Positions 9,314 to 18,075 of a stretch of 64,000 nucleotides of DNA are shown one piece after another; position 1 is the stretch's first letter, and the number at the start of each line of letters is the position of its first letter. The stretch is from Cylindrospermum stagnale PCC 7417 (GTDB lineage: Bacteria > Cyanobacteriota > Cyanobacteriia > Cyanobacteriales > Nostocaceae): NCBI RefSeq assembly GCF_000317535.1, contig NC_019757.1, forward strand, positions 4,243,501-4,307,500, in the 5' to 3' direction. The notes beneath the pieces are model-generated. The model did no database searches. It worked only from the letters and a program-made list of their open reading frames with translations, and was not told the DNA's origin. The translations under genes were made by a program, and so were the position numbers.

Positions 9314-10156
9314 ATGTCAAAGCACAACCCTAGTGATATTAAGCTATTAGTTTTAGATATAGATGGTACGATCGCTGGCCAATCTAACAACTTGAGCAAA
9401 TCTGTAAAGCAAGCGATTGCTGCGGCGCAAGCACGAGGGATTCAAGTAGCGATCGCCACGGGACGGATGTATTGTTCAGCTTTGCGTTTCCACCAAGAAA
9501 TTAGCTCCACCCTGCCATTACTAGCTTATCAGGGAGCCTGGATTCAAGACCCAAGCACTCAAAAAATTTATCGCCATTTGGCTGTTTCTAGGGAGATTGC
9601 ACAGCAATTACTAGACTATTTTGAACAATCCCATTTGCGATCGCTTCTATCTGTCCACTTCTACATCAATGACCAGCTTTATGTGCGGGAGTTAACCAGA
9701 GAAAGCCAACTTTATGCTGAACGTTCTGGTATTACCCCAATTCCCGTAGGCGATTTGCGTCAAGTTTTAACAAATGAACCAACTAAAGTCCTAGCTTTGT
9801 GCGATGACACAGACGTGATCCACGAACTTCTGAGCAATTTGCGCCGTCAATACACACCCGCCGAACTTTACCTGACAACATCTGTAGCTACCTTTTTGGA
9901 AGCGACTAACGCTTTGGTCAGTAAGGGAACTGCTGTAGGTTATCTAGCCGAAAAACTGCTGGGATTACAAAGAGCCAACGTGATGACAATTGGCGATAAC
10001 TTCAACGACGTAGAAATGCTGGAGTATGCTGGCATTAGCGTTGCTATGGGCAACGCACCGGCGGCGGTTAAAGCGATCGCTCAGTGGGTAGCTCCTAGCG
10101 TGGAGGAAGACGGAGCCGCAGTGGCAATCGAAAAATTTTTGCTTGGAGTAAGGTAA
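9314..10156 (+). CDS. Cof-type HAD superfamily phosphatase
   Basis: This 280-residue protein has HAD motif I LVLDIDGT (D15 nucleophile, D17), motif II in AIATGR, a C2-type cap in the middle, a lysine in VSKGTAV, and motif IV TIGDNFNDVEML. This is the Cof/YbjI/YidA subgroup, which usually removes phosphate from sugar phosphates or flavin-type phosphates in the cytoplasm. The exact substrate is unknown. The start codon ATG follows a short divergent promoter region shared with polA. No downstream operon partner is seen. Confidence 0.9.
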   Translation: MSKHNPSDIKLLVLDIDGTIAGQSNNLSKSVKQAIAAAQARGIQVAIATGRMYCSALRFHQEISSTLPLLAYQGAWIQDPSTQKIYRHLAVSREIAQQLLDYFEQSHLRSLLSVHFYINDQLYVRELTRESQLYAERSGITPIPVGDLRQVLTNEPTKVLALCDDTDVIHELLSNLRRQYTPAELYLTTSVATFLEATNALVSKGTAVGYLAEKLLGLQRANVMTIGDNFNDVEMLEYAGISVAMGNAPAAVKAIAQWVAPSVEEDGAAVAIEKFLLGVR

Positions 10157-10522
10157 CTCCTACAAGCCAGCACCATAAACATCAGAAAGAACACCGACGA
10201 CTGGCCGTGTTTCGTCTCGGTGCTCTTGCTGGTTCGCTCCTCACACACTTGATAATATAGCCGAGGGGATTCATGCAGTCAATAGCTGTGATCAAAGTTT
10301 TTAGATTTGCCACAGACACAATTTTATATCTACAATTTAGGGTTTGGAATTAAGCGGCAAGAACCAATCTCAAACCGAGAAGTTATTGCCCTCAAATTTA
10401 TCCGTGGAGACGCTATAAAATCCTTCGACTGAGCGCTGACGACGTAAGCGCCAAGCGCAGGCTATGGCCAACGCCAACGTGTAGCGTTCGGCAGGAAAGT
10501 CTAAAATCCAAAATTTGATGAC
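10157..10522. other. Intergenic region between converging genes
   Basis: No gene is seen. A bulged hairpin (CACCGACGA at 10192-10200 with 10212-10222) may end the HAD gene transcript. Around 10425-10500 there is a block rich in GCGC and in the words GCGCAGGCTATGGCCAACGCC, a repeat style dispersed in Nostoc genomes. The word CTCCTCACAC at 10237-10246 resembles the core of the Yfr1 small RNA but lacks the expected following terminator. Confidence 0.45.
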
Positions 10523-11389
10523 CTATAGTTCCAAGAGTGCAGAAACCCCCAGTTTTTCTTCCAGCAAAGACCTTAAGACAAACTTAGTAGCCATAAGCAG
10601 TCCGAGTCTTGCTTGTGTTAGCTTTGGTGAGGTATTTTTCACCTCACCCCAAATACGGCAATTACACCAGAAGGTTTCAAAAGCTTGGCTCAAATTTAGC
10701 CCTGCTTTTTCCCAGTTAACCGAGCCGCTACAATCAGAAAGTGCCCAATCGTCTACCACTTGCACCAACTCAGAAATTAGATGAGCCTCATTTGGGTGAG
10801 TGAGGCGAAGTTTGTCATCACAGTTAAGCCAAGGTATGGGCTGTTGGTCGATCACATCCCAAATAGCTGGACTACTACCTGAAACAGATTTGCTCAAGTT
10901 AATTAATCCCTCTCGATGAGCTAGCAGAACTAGCGAACAGCAGCGTGCATGAGCGTATTGAATAGCAAACAATCTGGAAGAATTTTGGATTAGGGTTACT
11001 TCTCTGGCTTGAACCTTCTCTAAGCAAGCAATGCCAACTGCGAGACTTTGCAGCCAAACCGCTAAGGTAGAGTGGGTCAATTCTAAATGAATCCAACCTG
11101 GGGGAACTATTTGGACGTAGAAAAAGTCGCTAGATGTCGCCAATAAGTGAGCAGCAATCCCACCAGCAATCTCCATAGCTTTTGAATTCTGAGATTTTGA
11201 TAGCCGCAGAGCTACACCTGAAATATATAAGATTTGCCCATCGTCTCTACCTTTAAATAGAGGAATTTTTCCATCTTCTATGCCTACAATTGCTCCATTA
11301 CTGGTATAAATATTTAGGGCAGTCACCAATTGACTGTATACTATCTGCTTAATGGCTGCATATTTACTGACGAGTAGCTTCTGATGCAC
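10523..11389 (-). CDS. ArgS-related anticodon-binding protein (NrtL-like)
   Basis: This 288-residue protein has a C-terminal half that resembles the anticodon-binding DALR domain of arginyl-tRNA synthetase. IQYAHARCCSLVL corresponds to the VQYAHAR signature, and the end has an ALAxxL-like leucine-rich helix (LGLLMATKFVLRSLLEEKLGV). The catalytic Rossmann fold with HIGH and KMSK is absent, so it cannot be a synthetase. The family is known in cyanobacteria as ArgS-related protein NrtL; its function is unclear to me. It is divergent from a CRP-family regulator, and a 9-bp palindrome at 11437-11456 lies in the shared control region. Confidence 0.75.
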   Translation of the reverse strand: MHQKLLVSKYAAIKQIVYSQLVTALNIYTSNGAIVGIEDGKIPLFKGRDDGQILYISGVALRLSKSQNSKAMEIAGGIAAHLLATSSDFFYVQIVPPGWIHLELTHSTLAVWLQSLAVGIACLEKVQAREVTLIQNSSRLFAIQYAHARCCSLVLLAHREGLINLSKSVSGSSPAIWDVIDQQPIPWLNCDDKLRLTHPNEAHLISELVQVVDDWALSDCSGSVNWEKAGLNLSQAFETFWCNCRIWGEVKNTSPKLTQARLGLLMATKFVLRSLLEEKLGVSALLEL

Positions 11390-11436
11390 TTAGTCCTTTG
11401 TAAAAAACCTGTATGACAGATCATTTGATCCGGTTT

Positions 11437-11456
11437 CTTCTATCTAAAGATAGAAG
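11437..11456. promoter_or_regulatory. Palindrome in the divergent control region
   Basis: A perfect 9-bp inverted repeat (CTTCTATCT, two-base spacer, AGATAGAAG) lies 48 bases upstream of the NrtL-like gene and 209 bases upstream of the CRP-family gene. Short spacing and symmetry suit a dimeric regulator operator, or a hairpin in one of the leaders. A partial repeat CTAGATAG follows at about 11464. Confidence 0.4.
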
Positions 11457-11664
11457 CTTAATCTAGATAGAGAAAAATGAGAGTAGGATAAAATTTGATG
11501 AATAATCGATGAATAATGAGTAAACTTTACTACCATCATTGTACAGTAAGAAGTATAACAGAAGAGTAGAGGGCAATTTTGCTTTCTACACTCACTTTAG
11601 ATGGCTGGCGCTGTTAGGCGTTTAGCCTGCCTCGCCAACACAAAGACACTCCTTGCACCTTTTT

Positions 11665-12423
11665 ATGTCGTCTTTGTCTTCAGCCGAACGCTCTTTGTTA
11701 CCTATGCAATCTCCATCTTCCTTCTCCGAGGCATCACGGCCTTTCTTAACTTGGCAACGAATTCTTGATTGGGCCCAAGAACACTACCGCTGCCGCACCT
11801 TCAGCAAAGATGAGCGCATTCCAGCTAGACCTGGATTGCTATATCTAGTGCAAAGGGGTGCAATCCGCATGGTAGGAACCGCCCAAGTTAGTGCTACTGC
11901 CAGTCAGCTAACGTCTCGACGAATCAACAGAACCCCAGAAGAAGCTTTCTTGGGTTTTGTGGGAGCGGGACAGCCTTTTGAAATTGTTGCCCAGTCACCG
12001 TTCACACTCCAGGCTTATGCCCACGTTGACCAAACTGCGGTGCTGTGGATGTACTGGCATGATTTAGATAACTGGCCTCACTTCCGTCGTGAAGTCATGG
12101 ACGCCTTTAGATATCAGCACCAGCGTAAGCTGTTGTGGCTGAGTGCCTTAGGACAACGACGCACAATTGACCGACTCTTAGGATTTCTCACATTGTTAAT
12201 TGAGGAATATGGAGAGCCAGCAATGAGCGAAACTGACCCCGATGTGATTCGCGGCTATTGTCTGCCGTTCCCCCTCACTCATGCCCAAATTGGTAGCGCG
12301 ATTGGTTCAACTCGTGTCACCGTCACCCGGTTGATGGGCAAGTTGCGTCAACGCGGCTTAATCCTCACCCAAGGTGATAATCTTATTTGCTTGCCAGCAG
12401 AGTCGATTAATAGAGCCAGCTAA
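11665..12423 (+). CDS. CRP/FNR family transcriptional regulator
   Basis: The protein has about 252 residues from the ATG at 11665; a TTG four codons earlier is less likely. The N-terminal two thirds form a diverged cyclic-nucleotide-like beta-roll domain (GLLYLVQRGAIRMVG, GFVGAGQPFEIVAQS). The canonical cAMP-contact residues are not obvious, so the ligand may differ or be absent. The C-terminal winged helix has LTHAQIGSAIGSTRVTVTRLMGKLRQRGLI, whose recognition helix GSTRVTVTR is the same as in NtcA. That suggests binding to GTA-N8-TAC-like sites. It is not NtcA itself, as the effector domain differs. It is divergent from the NrtL-like gene and followed at once by a strong hairpin. Confidence 0.85.
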   Translation: MSSLSSAERSLLPMQSPSSFSEASRPFLTWQRILDWAQEHYRCRTFSKDERIPARPGLLYLVQRGAIRMVGTAQVSATASQLTSRRINRTPEEAFLGFVGAGQPFEIVAQSPFTLQAYAHVDQTAVLWMYWHDLDNWPHFRREVMDAFRYQHQRKLLWLSALGQRRTIDRLLGFLTLLIEEYGEPAMSETDPDVIRGYCLPFPLTHAQIGSAIGSTRVTVTRLMGKLRQRGLILTQGDNLICLPAESINRAS

Positions 12424-12487
12424 AGAGCAGTTCAGATATCTTAGGAGAAACCACCCTCTTGAGATATGTAACGGGAGCCACTGCTCT
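12424..12487 (+). terminator. Two-tier hairpin after the CRP-family gene
   Basis: The outer arms AGAGCAGT (12424-12431) and ACTGCTCT (12480-12487) enclose an inner 12-bp stem (12436-12447 with 12456-12467, two G-T pairs). It starts directly after the stop codon. There is no T tract, so it may be a 3' stabilising or Rho-dependent structure rather than a classic terminator. Confidence 0.55.
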
Positions 12488-12589
12488 CTCAAGCCATTAA
12501 GAACAGGTGTCAGCGGATTTTGACGAACCTTGTTTGGTTAATTAGTTCCTGTCCCTGCAAATCAGCAGTAAGTTGGCTTAAGCCACACC

Positions 12590-13030
12590 TGCTTACTGCT
12601 TAGTTTGACCATTCTGTTTGACTACCACAAACAGATTCCGGGTAATCGGGTACTTTCCTGATTGAAAAGCCTCAATGTTTAATTTGTTCCGTCTATCAGA
12701 ATATTTAGACGGGAGGACAAATGATTCTTCGTAGGGAGCAATGTATTACCCTTGCGTCTGCCCCGACGGCAAGGCTCTGATGGAACATTGAGGAATAATT
12801 TTTGGGGTAAAAGCGTAGATAGATGCCACCAGGACTACCAGCCAATTTTTGCAAGGCTTGGGTGGTTGTGGAGATAAATTCCACTTAAGTACCGAAAGGT
12901 TGACCACCCAAGATGTCTTGGACAAAAAGTTCTACTGTATTGCCATTATTGATGCCGCAGGAATGAGGCTTAATCGGGAAATTGAGTCTGCCTTCCTTGG
13001 CTACAATTATTGATCTTGCCAATGTAATTG
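12590..13030 (-). pseudogene. Eroded second copy of a PstS-like binding-protein gene
   Basis: Read on the minus strand, this stretch aligns with the C-terminal half of the PstS-like sequence at 14270-14832. One segment reads RNKLNIEAFQSGKYPITRN, then LFVVVKQNGQ, then stop codons inside AGVA*AN. Another, near 12800-12870, reads TTTQALQKLAGSPGGIY. The two homologous blocks are interrupted by stops and frame changes, so no functional product is possible. The N-terminal part of this copy cannot be traced in 13030-13440. It is an old tandem paralogue, more decayed than the copy upstream. Confidence 0.8.
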
Positions 13031-13469
13031 GATTTTAGATGTTCACCTCCAGTCTTGGGAGCTTAAGGTAGGGCTGAAAACTGTAGTCAAAATTTTAGCT
13101 AAATCTACTTAAAATTGTATAAATTTAAGTAAAAAAGGTACTGACCAAGGTAAATCAGTTAATCTAAAATCCCTTTTAGGCGATAACCAAGCCTGAAAAT
13201 CTGAGAATTGTAAGGTAGGACAAGCTTTGTCCGTTCCTTCTACCTGTGGGTTAAGTAAGTGCCGTCACTCTTAAAGTGAAGCAGGAAGCTAACTTCAAAT
13301 CTTTAAGTAGATTTGAGTAGGTTTAGTAAAGTCGATGAACTCCTACTACCAAATACATAAATCGCTATAAAAGTTTGGTTCAGGCTCAACCTATGCTGCT
13401 AGGCCCGGCTTAAATTCCGACCGAGAACTGGTCGGAACGATTGGTTTAGTTTTATTTATTGATTGCTGA
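13031..13469. other. Gene-free spacer in the decayed binding-protein locus
   Basis: No open frame of note is seen. The stretch contains repeated words such as AAATCTACTTAAA and AAGTAGATTTGAGTAGG, and a GACCGAGAACTGGTCGG inverted repeat near 13419-13436. It probably held the N-terminal part of the eroded copy before decay. Confidence 0.4.
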
Positions 13470-14270
13470 TTATGGTAATTGCTGAAAGTCATACCCAGTA
13501 CGAGAGCGATTACCAGGAATAATTTTTACAAGTTGGACTGGGACATTGCGATCGCCTGATGGTAAGAACCGAATCGCCCCAGAAGCGCCTGTTGTAGAAA
13601 AGCTAGATGAGGAAAGCGCCTGTTGTATGCCAGAACGCGTGGGATTGGCCTCTAATGCGGCAATAAGAGCGCGTGCAGCATCGTATGAGAGGGCACTACG
13701 CCAACTTACATCAGCACCCCACAACTGCCGGGATTTCAGCGGAAAGTCTGACTTAGGATCACCATCAATATGCCAAGGAACTGCCAGGACCATCCCCTCA
13801 GCTTGCCCCCCACCGACTGCTAAAGTTTTGACGGTGTAAACATCATCACCCCCCAGTAGAGGTAACCGTTTCTGGTTAACCTGAACTACTTGCAACGCTT
13901 TATCCAAGGAACCGCTGTTAGCGGCTAGCATCAACACTTCGGCTCCTTGCTGAGTCGCTTGTGCTACACTTTGAGCCGCACTAAAATCCGCTTTGGATAA
14001 ATCAAATTCACTGGAAACTTGTCCACCCTCCAGGGAAACAGATGCAACAAACTCGGACTTGAGGGACTGGCTATAGTTACTCTGGGAATTATAGAAAACG
14101 ACTGCATTTTTTTTCTGCCAAGTTTTCACCATGTAGTTGGCTAAACTTCTGGCAGCCATAAAATCACTGGGAACAGTGCGAAAAATATAACGGCTAAAGT
14201 TAGAAATTTTTACTGAAGTGCTGGTCGGGGAAATCGCTACAAGTTCTCCCTTGGTGTAGATAGCATTGAG
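13470..14270 (-). pseudogene. LivK-type binding-protein C-terminal fragment fused to a broken PstS-like gene
   Basis: The frame contains an ATG at 14159, but translation of the same frame continues upstream into family sequence (GELVAISPTSTS, then FSRYIFRTVPSDF). The ATG is therefore internal and not a real start. The frame reaches back to about 14276, where a stop blocks it. The content matches the C-terminal half of a type 1 periplasmic binding protein (Peripla_BP_6, LivK-like), ending in RTGYDFQQLP. The N-terminal half is deleted. It is joined, in a shifted frame, to the PstS-like sequence at about 14265-14275. The parent was presumably a tandem PstS-LivK fusion protein or two adjacent genes; I favour a fusion, but cannot prove it. 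Confidence 0.8.
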
Positions 14271-15291
14271 ATGTTGTCAGCCAATTTGCATAAGCTTCCC
14301 CCGCTTGCTGGTCTGGTTGACCATTCTGTTTAACAATTACAAATAAATTACGAGTAATTGGGTATTCCCCACTGCGAAACTCCTGAGCATTCAACTGGTT
14401 ACGCTTCGTAGGACATTCAGAGGGAGGTATATAGGGTTTTTGGTAGGGAGTTACCAATTGCCCACTAGTGTGCCCCAGTGGTAGGGGCTTAATCATACAC
14501 TGAGATACAACTTCTGGCGCAGAAGCATAATAAATTCCACCAGGACTCGAAGTTAGTTTTCTTAGTGCTTCTGTAGTAGTGCCAATGTAACTAACCTTGG
14601 TACCAAAATTTTCTTTATTTAGAACGTTTTCGAGAAAAAATTCCACTGTACCTCCAGCTTCTTTGCTACGAGATAAGGGTATAATGGATAAATTTGGCCC
14701 ACCTACCTCTTGCCAGTTAGTAATCTTGCCAGTATAAATATTTTTTAGTTGAGCAACGGTTAAACCAGGGATGTTAAGGTTTGGGTTGACTGCGATCGCA
14801 ATTCCATCAATCGCTACTGGAATTTCGTTCAAACTAAATCCTTTTTCTTGAGCTTTTTCTCAATCTTCTCCCTTCAGGGAGCGAGAAGATTGAGAAAAAG
14901 CGAGTTGATTATCTATCAACATCTCAATGCCCGTGCCAGAGCCTGGTTTTTTATTAGTGGGTTGAGTATAGCGTAAAATAAATTGAGGGCAGGTGCGTTC
15001 AAGCACTTGATCTACGTCTCGACGGATAGGTGCCCATGTTGTGCTGCCGCCATAGTTGAATGTCCCTCCTGGGAGGTTTGCAAGATTACATTTAGTTACT
15101 GACTCATTTTGAATCATCCAAGAATTAGTCGGTTTTTCACTTTCTGAAGGGTGAGGAGAGGAAGAAGTGCTAACTTGATTTCTAGTTAATTGTGCCCAGC
15201 GTTCCATCAGAAACCATAAGCCGGCGAAGATTAAGCCAATGCTTATGAGCATTGCTAAGAAAAGGTTAAGTGTTTCCTTTTTCTCAGACAT
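14271..15291 (-). pseudogene. PstS-like substrate-binding protein broken by an in-frame TGA
   Basis: Two frames, 14860-15291 and 14200-14832, are in the same register and are separated only by a TGA at 14860-14862. Ignoring it, the sequence reads through as one PstS-like protein: a membrane anchor at residues 10-28, a phosphate-type first lobe (FNYGGSTTWAPIRRDVD, GSGTGIEMLI, LAFSQSSRSLK), then EKAQEKGFSLNEIPVAIDG and the second lobe (GLTVAQLKNIYTGKITNWQEVGG, LSRSKEAGGTVEFFL). It ends abruptly after AYANWLTTSQ at a deletion junction. The anchored protein would have sat in the periplasm. Expression as one product would need both TGA readthrough and a frameshift, so I call it a pseudogene. A Ser/Thr kinase gene lies directly upstream. 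Confidence 0.8.
14852..14901. repeat. Perfect 19-bp inverted repeat containing the premature stop
   Basis: GCTTTTTCTCAATCTTCTC at 14852-14870 is the exact reverse complement of 14883-14901, with a 12-base centre. Both arms lie inside coding sequence of the PstS-like pseudogene, and the TGA stop (14860-14862, minus strand) falls in one arm. Confidence 0.95.
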
Positions 15292-15405
15292 ATATTTTGG
15301 GAATTAAAAATTACCTACGGTTATAAATTATTATACTTAAAATTTAAAGTTTTAAAAATTACTAATCTATCTTCGTAAGCTTTAAGCATTCTGAACATAC
15401 CGCTG

Positions 15406-16746
15406 TTAAAGCAGAAGAGATAAAAATTTATAAATAAGACGAAATAGTGCTGTTAGGGCAACGGCTATCAAACTAGCAGTAACTGCTAAAATCACTACGT
15501 CTTGAATACCAAGAACGCCTCGAAACAAGGGAATAAAAAATATCAAAGCAAAACTAATACCTGGAATAATCAACAAATCAAACTTTTCAATCCAGCGCCT
15601 TGTTTGGGAAAAAATTAGTATCCCCAAAATCACCGCTGAAATAGCCAAAGTAATGATGGGGTTACCTACCAGACCCAAAAGGGCGATCGCGATCAATGCA
15701 CCCTCAAATCCACTAAATGCCGCTCCACCTAACAATTCCCATGTAGAAAAAGCTGGTTGGCGCTTTATTGGCAATGGTAGTGGTGGTTGTGTGTTGCCTG
15801 GTTCTAGCGCGTCCAAAACCTCCTGAGCTGACTGAAAGCGTTGATTAGGAGCAGGCATGAGCATCTTGTCTAAGATCTCAGCTAAACGGTGGCTGACAGT
15901 TGCTAGTGAGCGCCACTTCAATTGGTTACTATAAGCATCAAATAGCTGAGTTGCTTCCTGTCCTGTCAGCAAGGTGACAACAGTTACAGCCAAAGCGTAT
16001 AAATCTGTAGATGGGAATACTTGACCTCCAGCCATTTGCTCAGGTGGTGCAAATCCCATAGAATAAACTCCTGTGGAAGAAGCAGCAGCACCAGAAGGCG
16101 CGTTTGTAACTTGCTTGACTGCACCAAAATCTAGCAGGAAAACTCTACCGTCCTGACGGCGCATGATGTTAGATGGTTTAATATCTCTGTGGATAATGCT
16201 TTTGTGATGAACAAAATTCAGGACTTTGAGAATTTCCCTGAGTACTTCCAAAACTTCTGCTTCAGAAAATTTGCCTTTTTGAGCTAATTCTTGCTCTAGG
16301 TCTTGCCCATTAATATATTCTTGTACTAAGTAAAAAAACTGGTCCTGCTGCCCTGGTTGCAAGCTCTGGACTATGACTGGAAAGAAAGCAAACAAGCCAG
16401 GAATTTGCTCGTGTTCGTTGCCTATTTGCGCTAAAACGTCTGCTTCTCTTTCAAATAACTGTTGTGCTAGTTGCAGTTGATTTGAAGTTAAATTTCCCGC
16501 CGGTTGGAACTGCTTAACTACGCATGGGCGCATTCCGGGAATCCGGCGATCGCCTGCCAAAAAGGCTGCTCCAAACCCCCCTCTTCCCAGCAACTTATTT
16601 GGCACATAGCGACCATCTAATATTAGTGGCATACCACAGGTGATGCAATATTTTTGCTGGGTTGTTTTCAGCGTTGTAATATCATCTAAGTCCACAAAAA
16701 AATTTTGTGGGCGGGGGCAGCGTGGACGAGTGCAGTAAATTTTCAT
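15406..16746 (-). CDS. Ser/Thr protein kinase with zinc ribbon and membrane tail
   Basis: This 446-residue protein begins with a four-cysteine zinc ribbon (C5, C10, C34, C37). A Hanks-type kinase domain follows (about 48-310): glycine loop GRGGFG at 54-59, VVK lysine K78, HRDIKPSN with D188, and DFG at 206. After a proline-rich linker, the C-terminal 105 residues hold about four hydrophobic segments, so the kinase faces the cytoplasm from a membrane anchor. All catalytic residues are present. Cyanobacterial kinases of this form often sit beside PstS/LivK-like binding proteins and may sense an extracytoplasmic ligand through them. Here that partner is a pseudogene 114 bases downstream. Confidence 0.92.
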   Translation of the reverse strand: MKIYCTRPRCPRPQNFFVDLDDITTLKTTQQKYCITCGMPLILDGRYVPNKLLGRGGFGAAFLAGDRRIPGMRPCVVKQFQPAGNLTSNQLQLAQQLFEREADVLAQIGNEHEQIPGLFAFFPVIVQSLQPGQQDQFFYLVQEYINGQDLEQELAQKGKFSEAEVLEVLREILKVLNFVHHKSIIHRDIKPSNIMRRQDGRVFLLDFGAVKQVTNAPSGAAASSTGVYSMGFAPPEQMAGGQVFPSTDLYALAVTVVTLLTGQEATQLFDAYSNQLKWRSLATVSHRLAEILDKMLMPAPNQRFQSAQEVLDALEPGNTQPPLPLPIKRQPAFSTWELLGGAAFSGFEGALIAIALLGLVGNPIITLAISAVILGILIFSQTRRWIEKFDLLIIPGISFALIFFIPLFRGVLGIQDVVILAVTASLIAVALTALFRLIYKFLSLLL

Positions 16747-16855
16747 TTTGTGTTTGTCCTTGGTCAGTGGTCAGTTGCCAATTGTCAAAGGCCAGAAGTT
16801 ATTTACTAATAAGTACTGACCACCGACTACTGACTATCGACTACTGGCAAAATTT
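16747..16855. repeat. Short tandem-type repeats between kinase and rbcR
   Basis: The gap carries GGTCAGT/GGTCAGT doublets and GACTACTGACTATCGACTACTGG, a degenerate heptamer array. Such short tandem repeats are frequent between genes in heterocyst-forming cyanobacteria. Confidence 0.6.
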
Positions 16856-17878
16856 TTAGCTAGCGTCAGAGGATCGGGGCGCTGCTGCATCCAATGCATT
16901 TACTGCTAGACTTTTTTGTGTTAATTTTAACACATCTTTATTCCATCCAGGAGTAGCAAACTGGGGGAGAATTTCCTGGCTAAATGCTTCTGCGGCCTTG
17001 GATCGATAACGATTGGGATTAAAAATCAGCCACAGTGTTCGCTTAACAACAACACCTTCAATGGGGGCACAATGTAGCACGCCCATTTGTAATTCTTTAG
17101 CGATCGCTGAGGTAGAGACAAAAGCCGCTCCCAAACCCGATTGCACGGCATTTTTAATGGCTTCTATGGAATTTAGTTCCATTTCAATTTTAAAACGCCT
17201 AGTATCAATCTCACCGCGTGCTAGCACCTGGTCAATGACTTTGCGGATGGTCGATTGGGAATCTAGAGAAATGAATTGTAATTTATATAGGTCTTCTTTT
17301 TGGATCGTTTCCAGTTTGGCAAAGGGATGGAATACAGGTAAAATCAGCGCTAACTCATCCTCAGCGTAGGGCAGAATTTCCAAAGATTCTGTCAGTTCAC
17401 CGGGAATTTCGCCACCGATAATCGCTAGATCTACCTGTCCGTTAGCTACACTCCATGCAGTCCGTCTAGTGGAGTGAACATGTAACTGTACTGCCACATC
17501 TGGATACTTTTGCCGAAACATGCCAATCATTTTTGGCAAAAGATAAGTGCCAGTAGTTTGAGAAGCGCCGACAATCAAAGTACCACCTTGGAGATTTTGT
17601 AAATCTTCAATAGCGCGGCATGTTTCCTGGCACAGACTGAGGATTTTTTCACCGTAGCTGAGAAGTAGATGCCCTGCTTCGGTTAGTTGTGCGCGACGTC
17701 CTCCACGGTCGAATAAAGGGACATCCAGCTGCCGTTCTAGATTTTGGACTTGTAAACTGACGGCAGGTTGGGAGACGTAAAGACTATCAGCGGCACGCTT
17801 GAAGCTTCCTTCTACAGCGATCGCTTTCAGAATACGTAACTGATCTAAAGTGAAAGGAAGGTCAGACATAAGGCTCAA
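16856..17878 (-). CDS. rbcR: LysR-type regulator RbcR (PacR-like)
   Basis: This 340-residue LysR protein has its helix-turn-helix at about residues 10-65 ([38 protein letters not shown]). A substrate-binding-like effector domain runs from about 95 to 305, with [20 protein letters not shown] and [20 protein letters not shown]. This matches the RbcR/Ycf30 group that controls carbon-fixation genes, called PacR in Anabaena. It binds DNA in the cytoplasm and likely responds to carbon metabolites or redox state. It is divergent from nnrU, with 197 bases between. From memory, the same order (this regulator, NnrU, ndhF, ndhD) occurs in Anabaena sp. PCC 7120. An ATG four codons downstream of the first is an alternative start. 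Confidence 0.9.
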   Translation of the reverse strand: MSLMSDLPFTLDQLRILKAIAVEGSFKRAADSLYVSQPAVSLQVQNLERQLDVPLFDRGGRRAQLTEAGHLLLSYGEKILSLCQETCRAIEDLQNLQGGTLIVGASQTTGTYLLPKMIGMFRQKYPDVAVQLHVHSTRRTAWSVANGQVDLAIIGGEIPGELTESLEILPYAEDELALILPVFHPFAKLETIQKEDLYKLQFISLDSQSTIRKVIDQVLARGEIDTRRFKIEMELNSIEAIKNAVQSGLGAAFVSTSAIAKELQMGVLHCAPIEGVVVKRTLWLIFNPNRYRSKAAEAFSQEILPQFATPGWNKDVLKLTQKSLAVNALDAAAPRSSDAS

Positions 17879-18075
17879 CCCACAAACTTTGAAAGGAGTG
17901 GCTTTGGCAACAAATCAGGTTTCATAGCGAAAAAGCTGGGTAGGATTTGTTGCATCTTAAACTTGGACGCTTTGCTCGAAAAAGACAGTACCACAACATC
18001 TTGACTAAAGTCTCCTTGGGAATAGTTTGTGGTATAGATTGTACTGAATTAAGTTTTCTTTAAATTACTTCACCT

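Noticed and set aside
10237-10246. CTCCTCACAC, resembling the core of the Yfr1 small RNA, next to a hairpin
   Set aside because: The first A of the core is G, and no terminator hairpin with T tract follows, so the RNA structure is not supported.
10515-10784. Plus-strand frame of 89 codons
   Set aside because: It is antisense within the NrtL-like gene, with serine-rich low-information sequence.
11665-12423. NtcA as a name for the CRP-family regulator
   Set aside because: Only the recognition helix is alike. The effector domain and length differ from NtcA.
14860-14862. In-frame TGA that might be recoded (selenocysteine or readthrough)
   Set aside because: The gene is also broken by a frame-changing deletion downstream, and the position corresponds to no cysteine in the family as I know it. 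A pseudogene is simpler.
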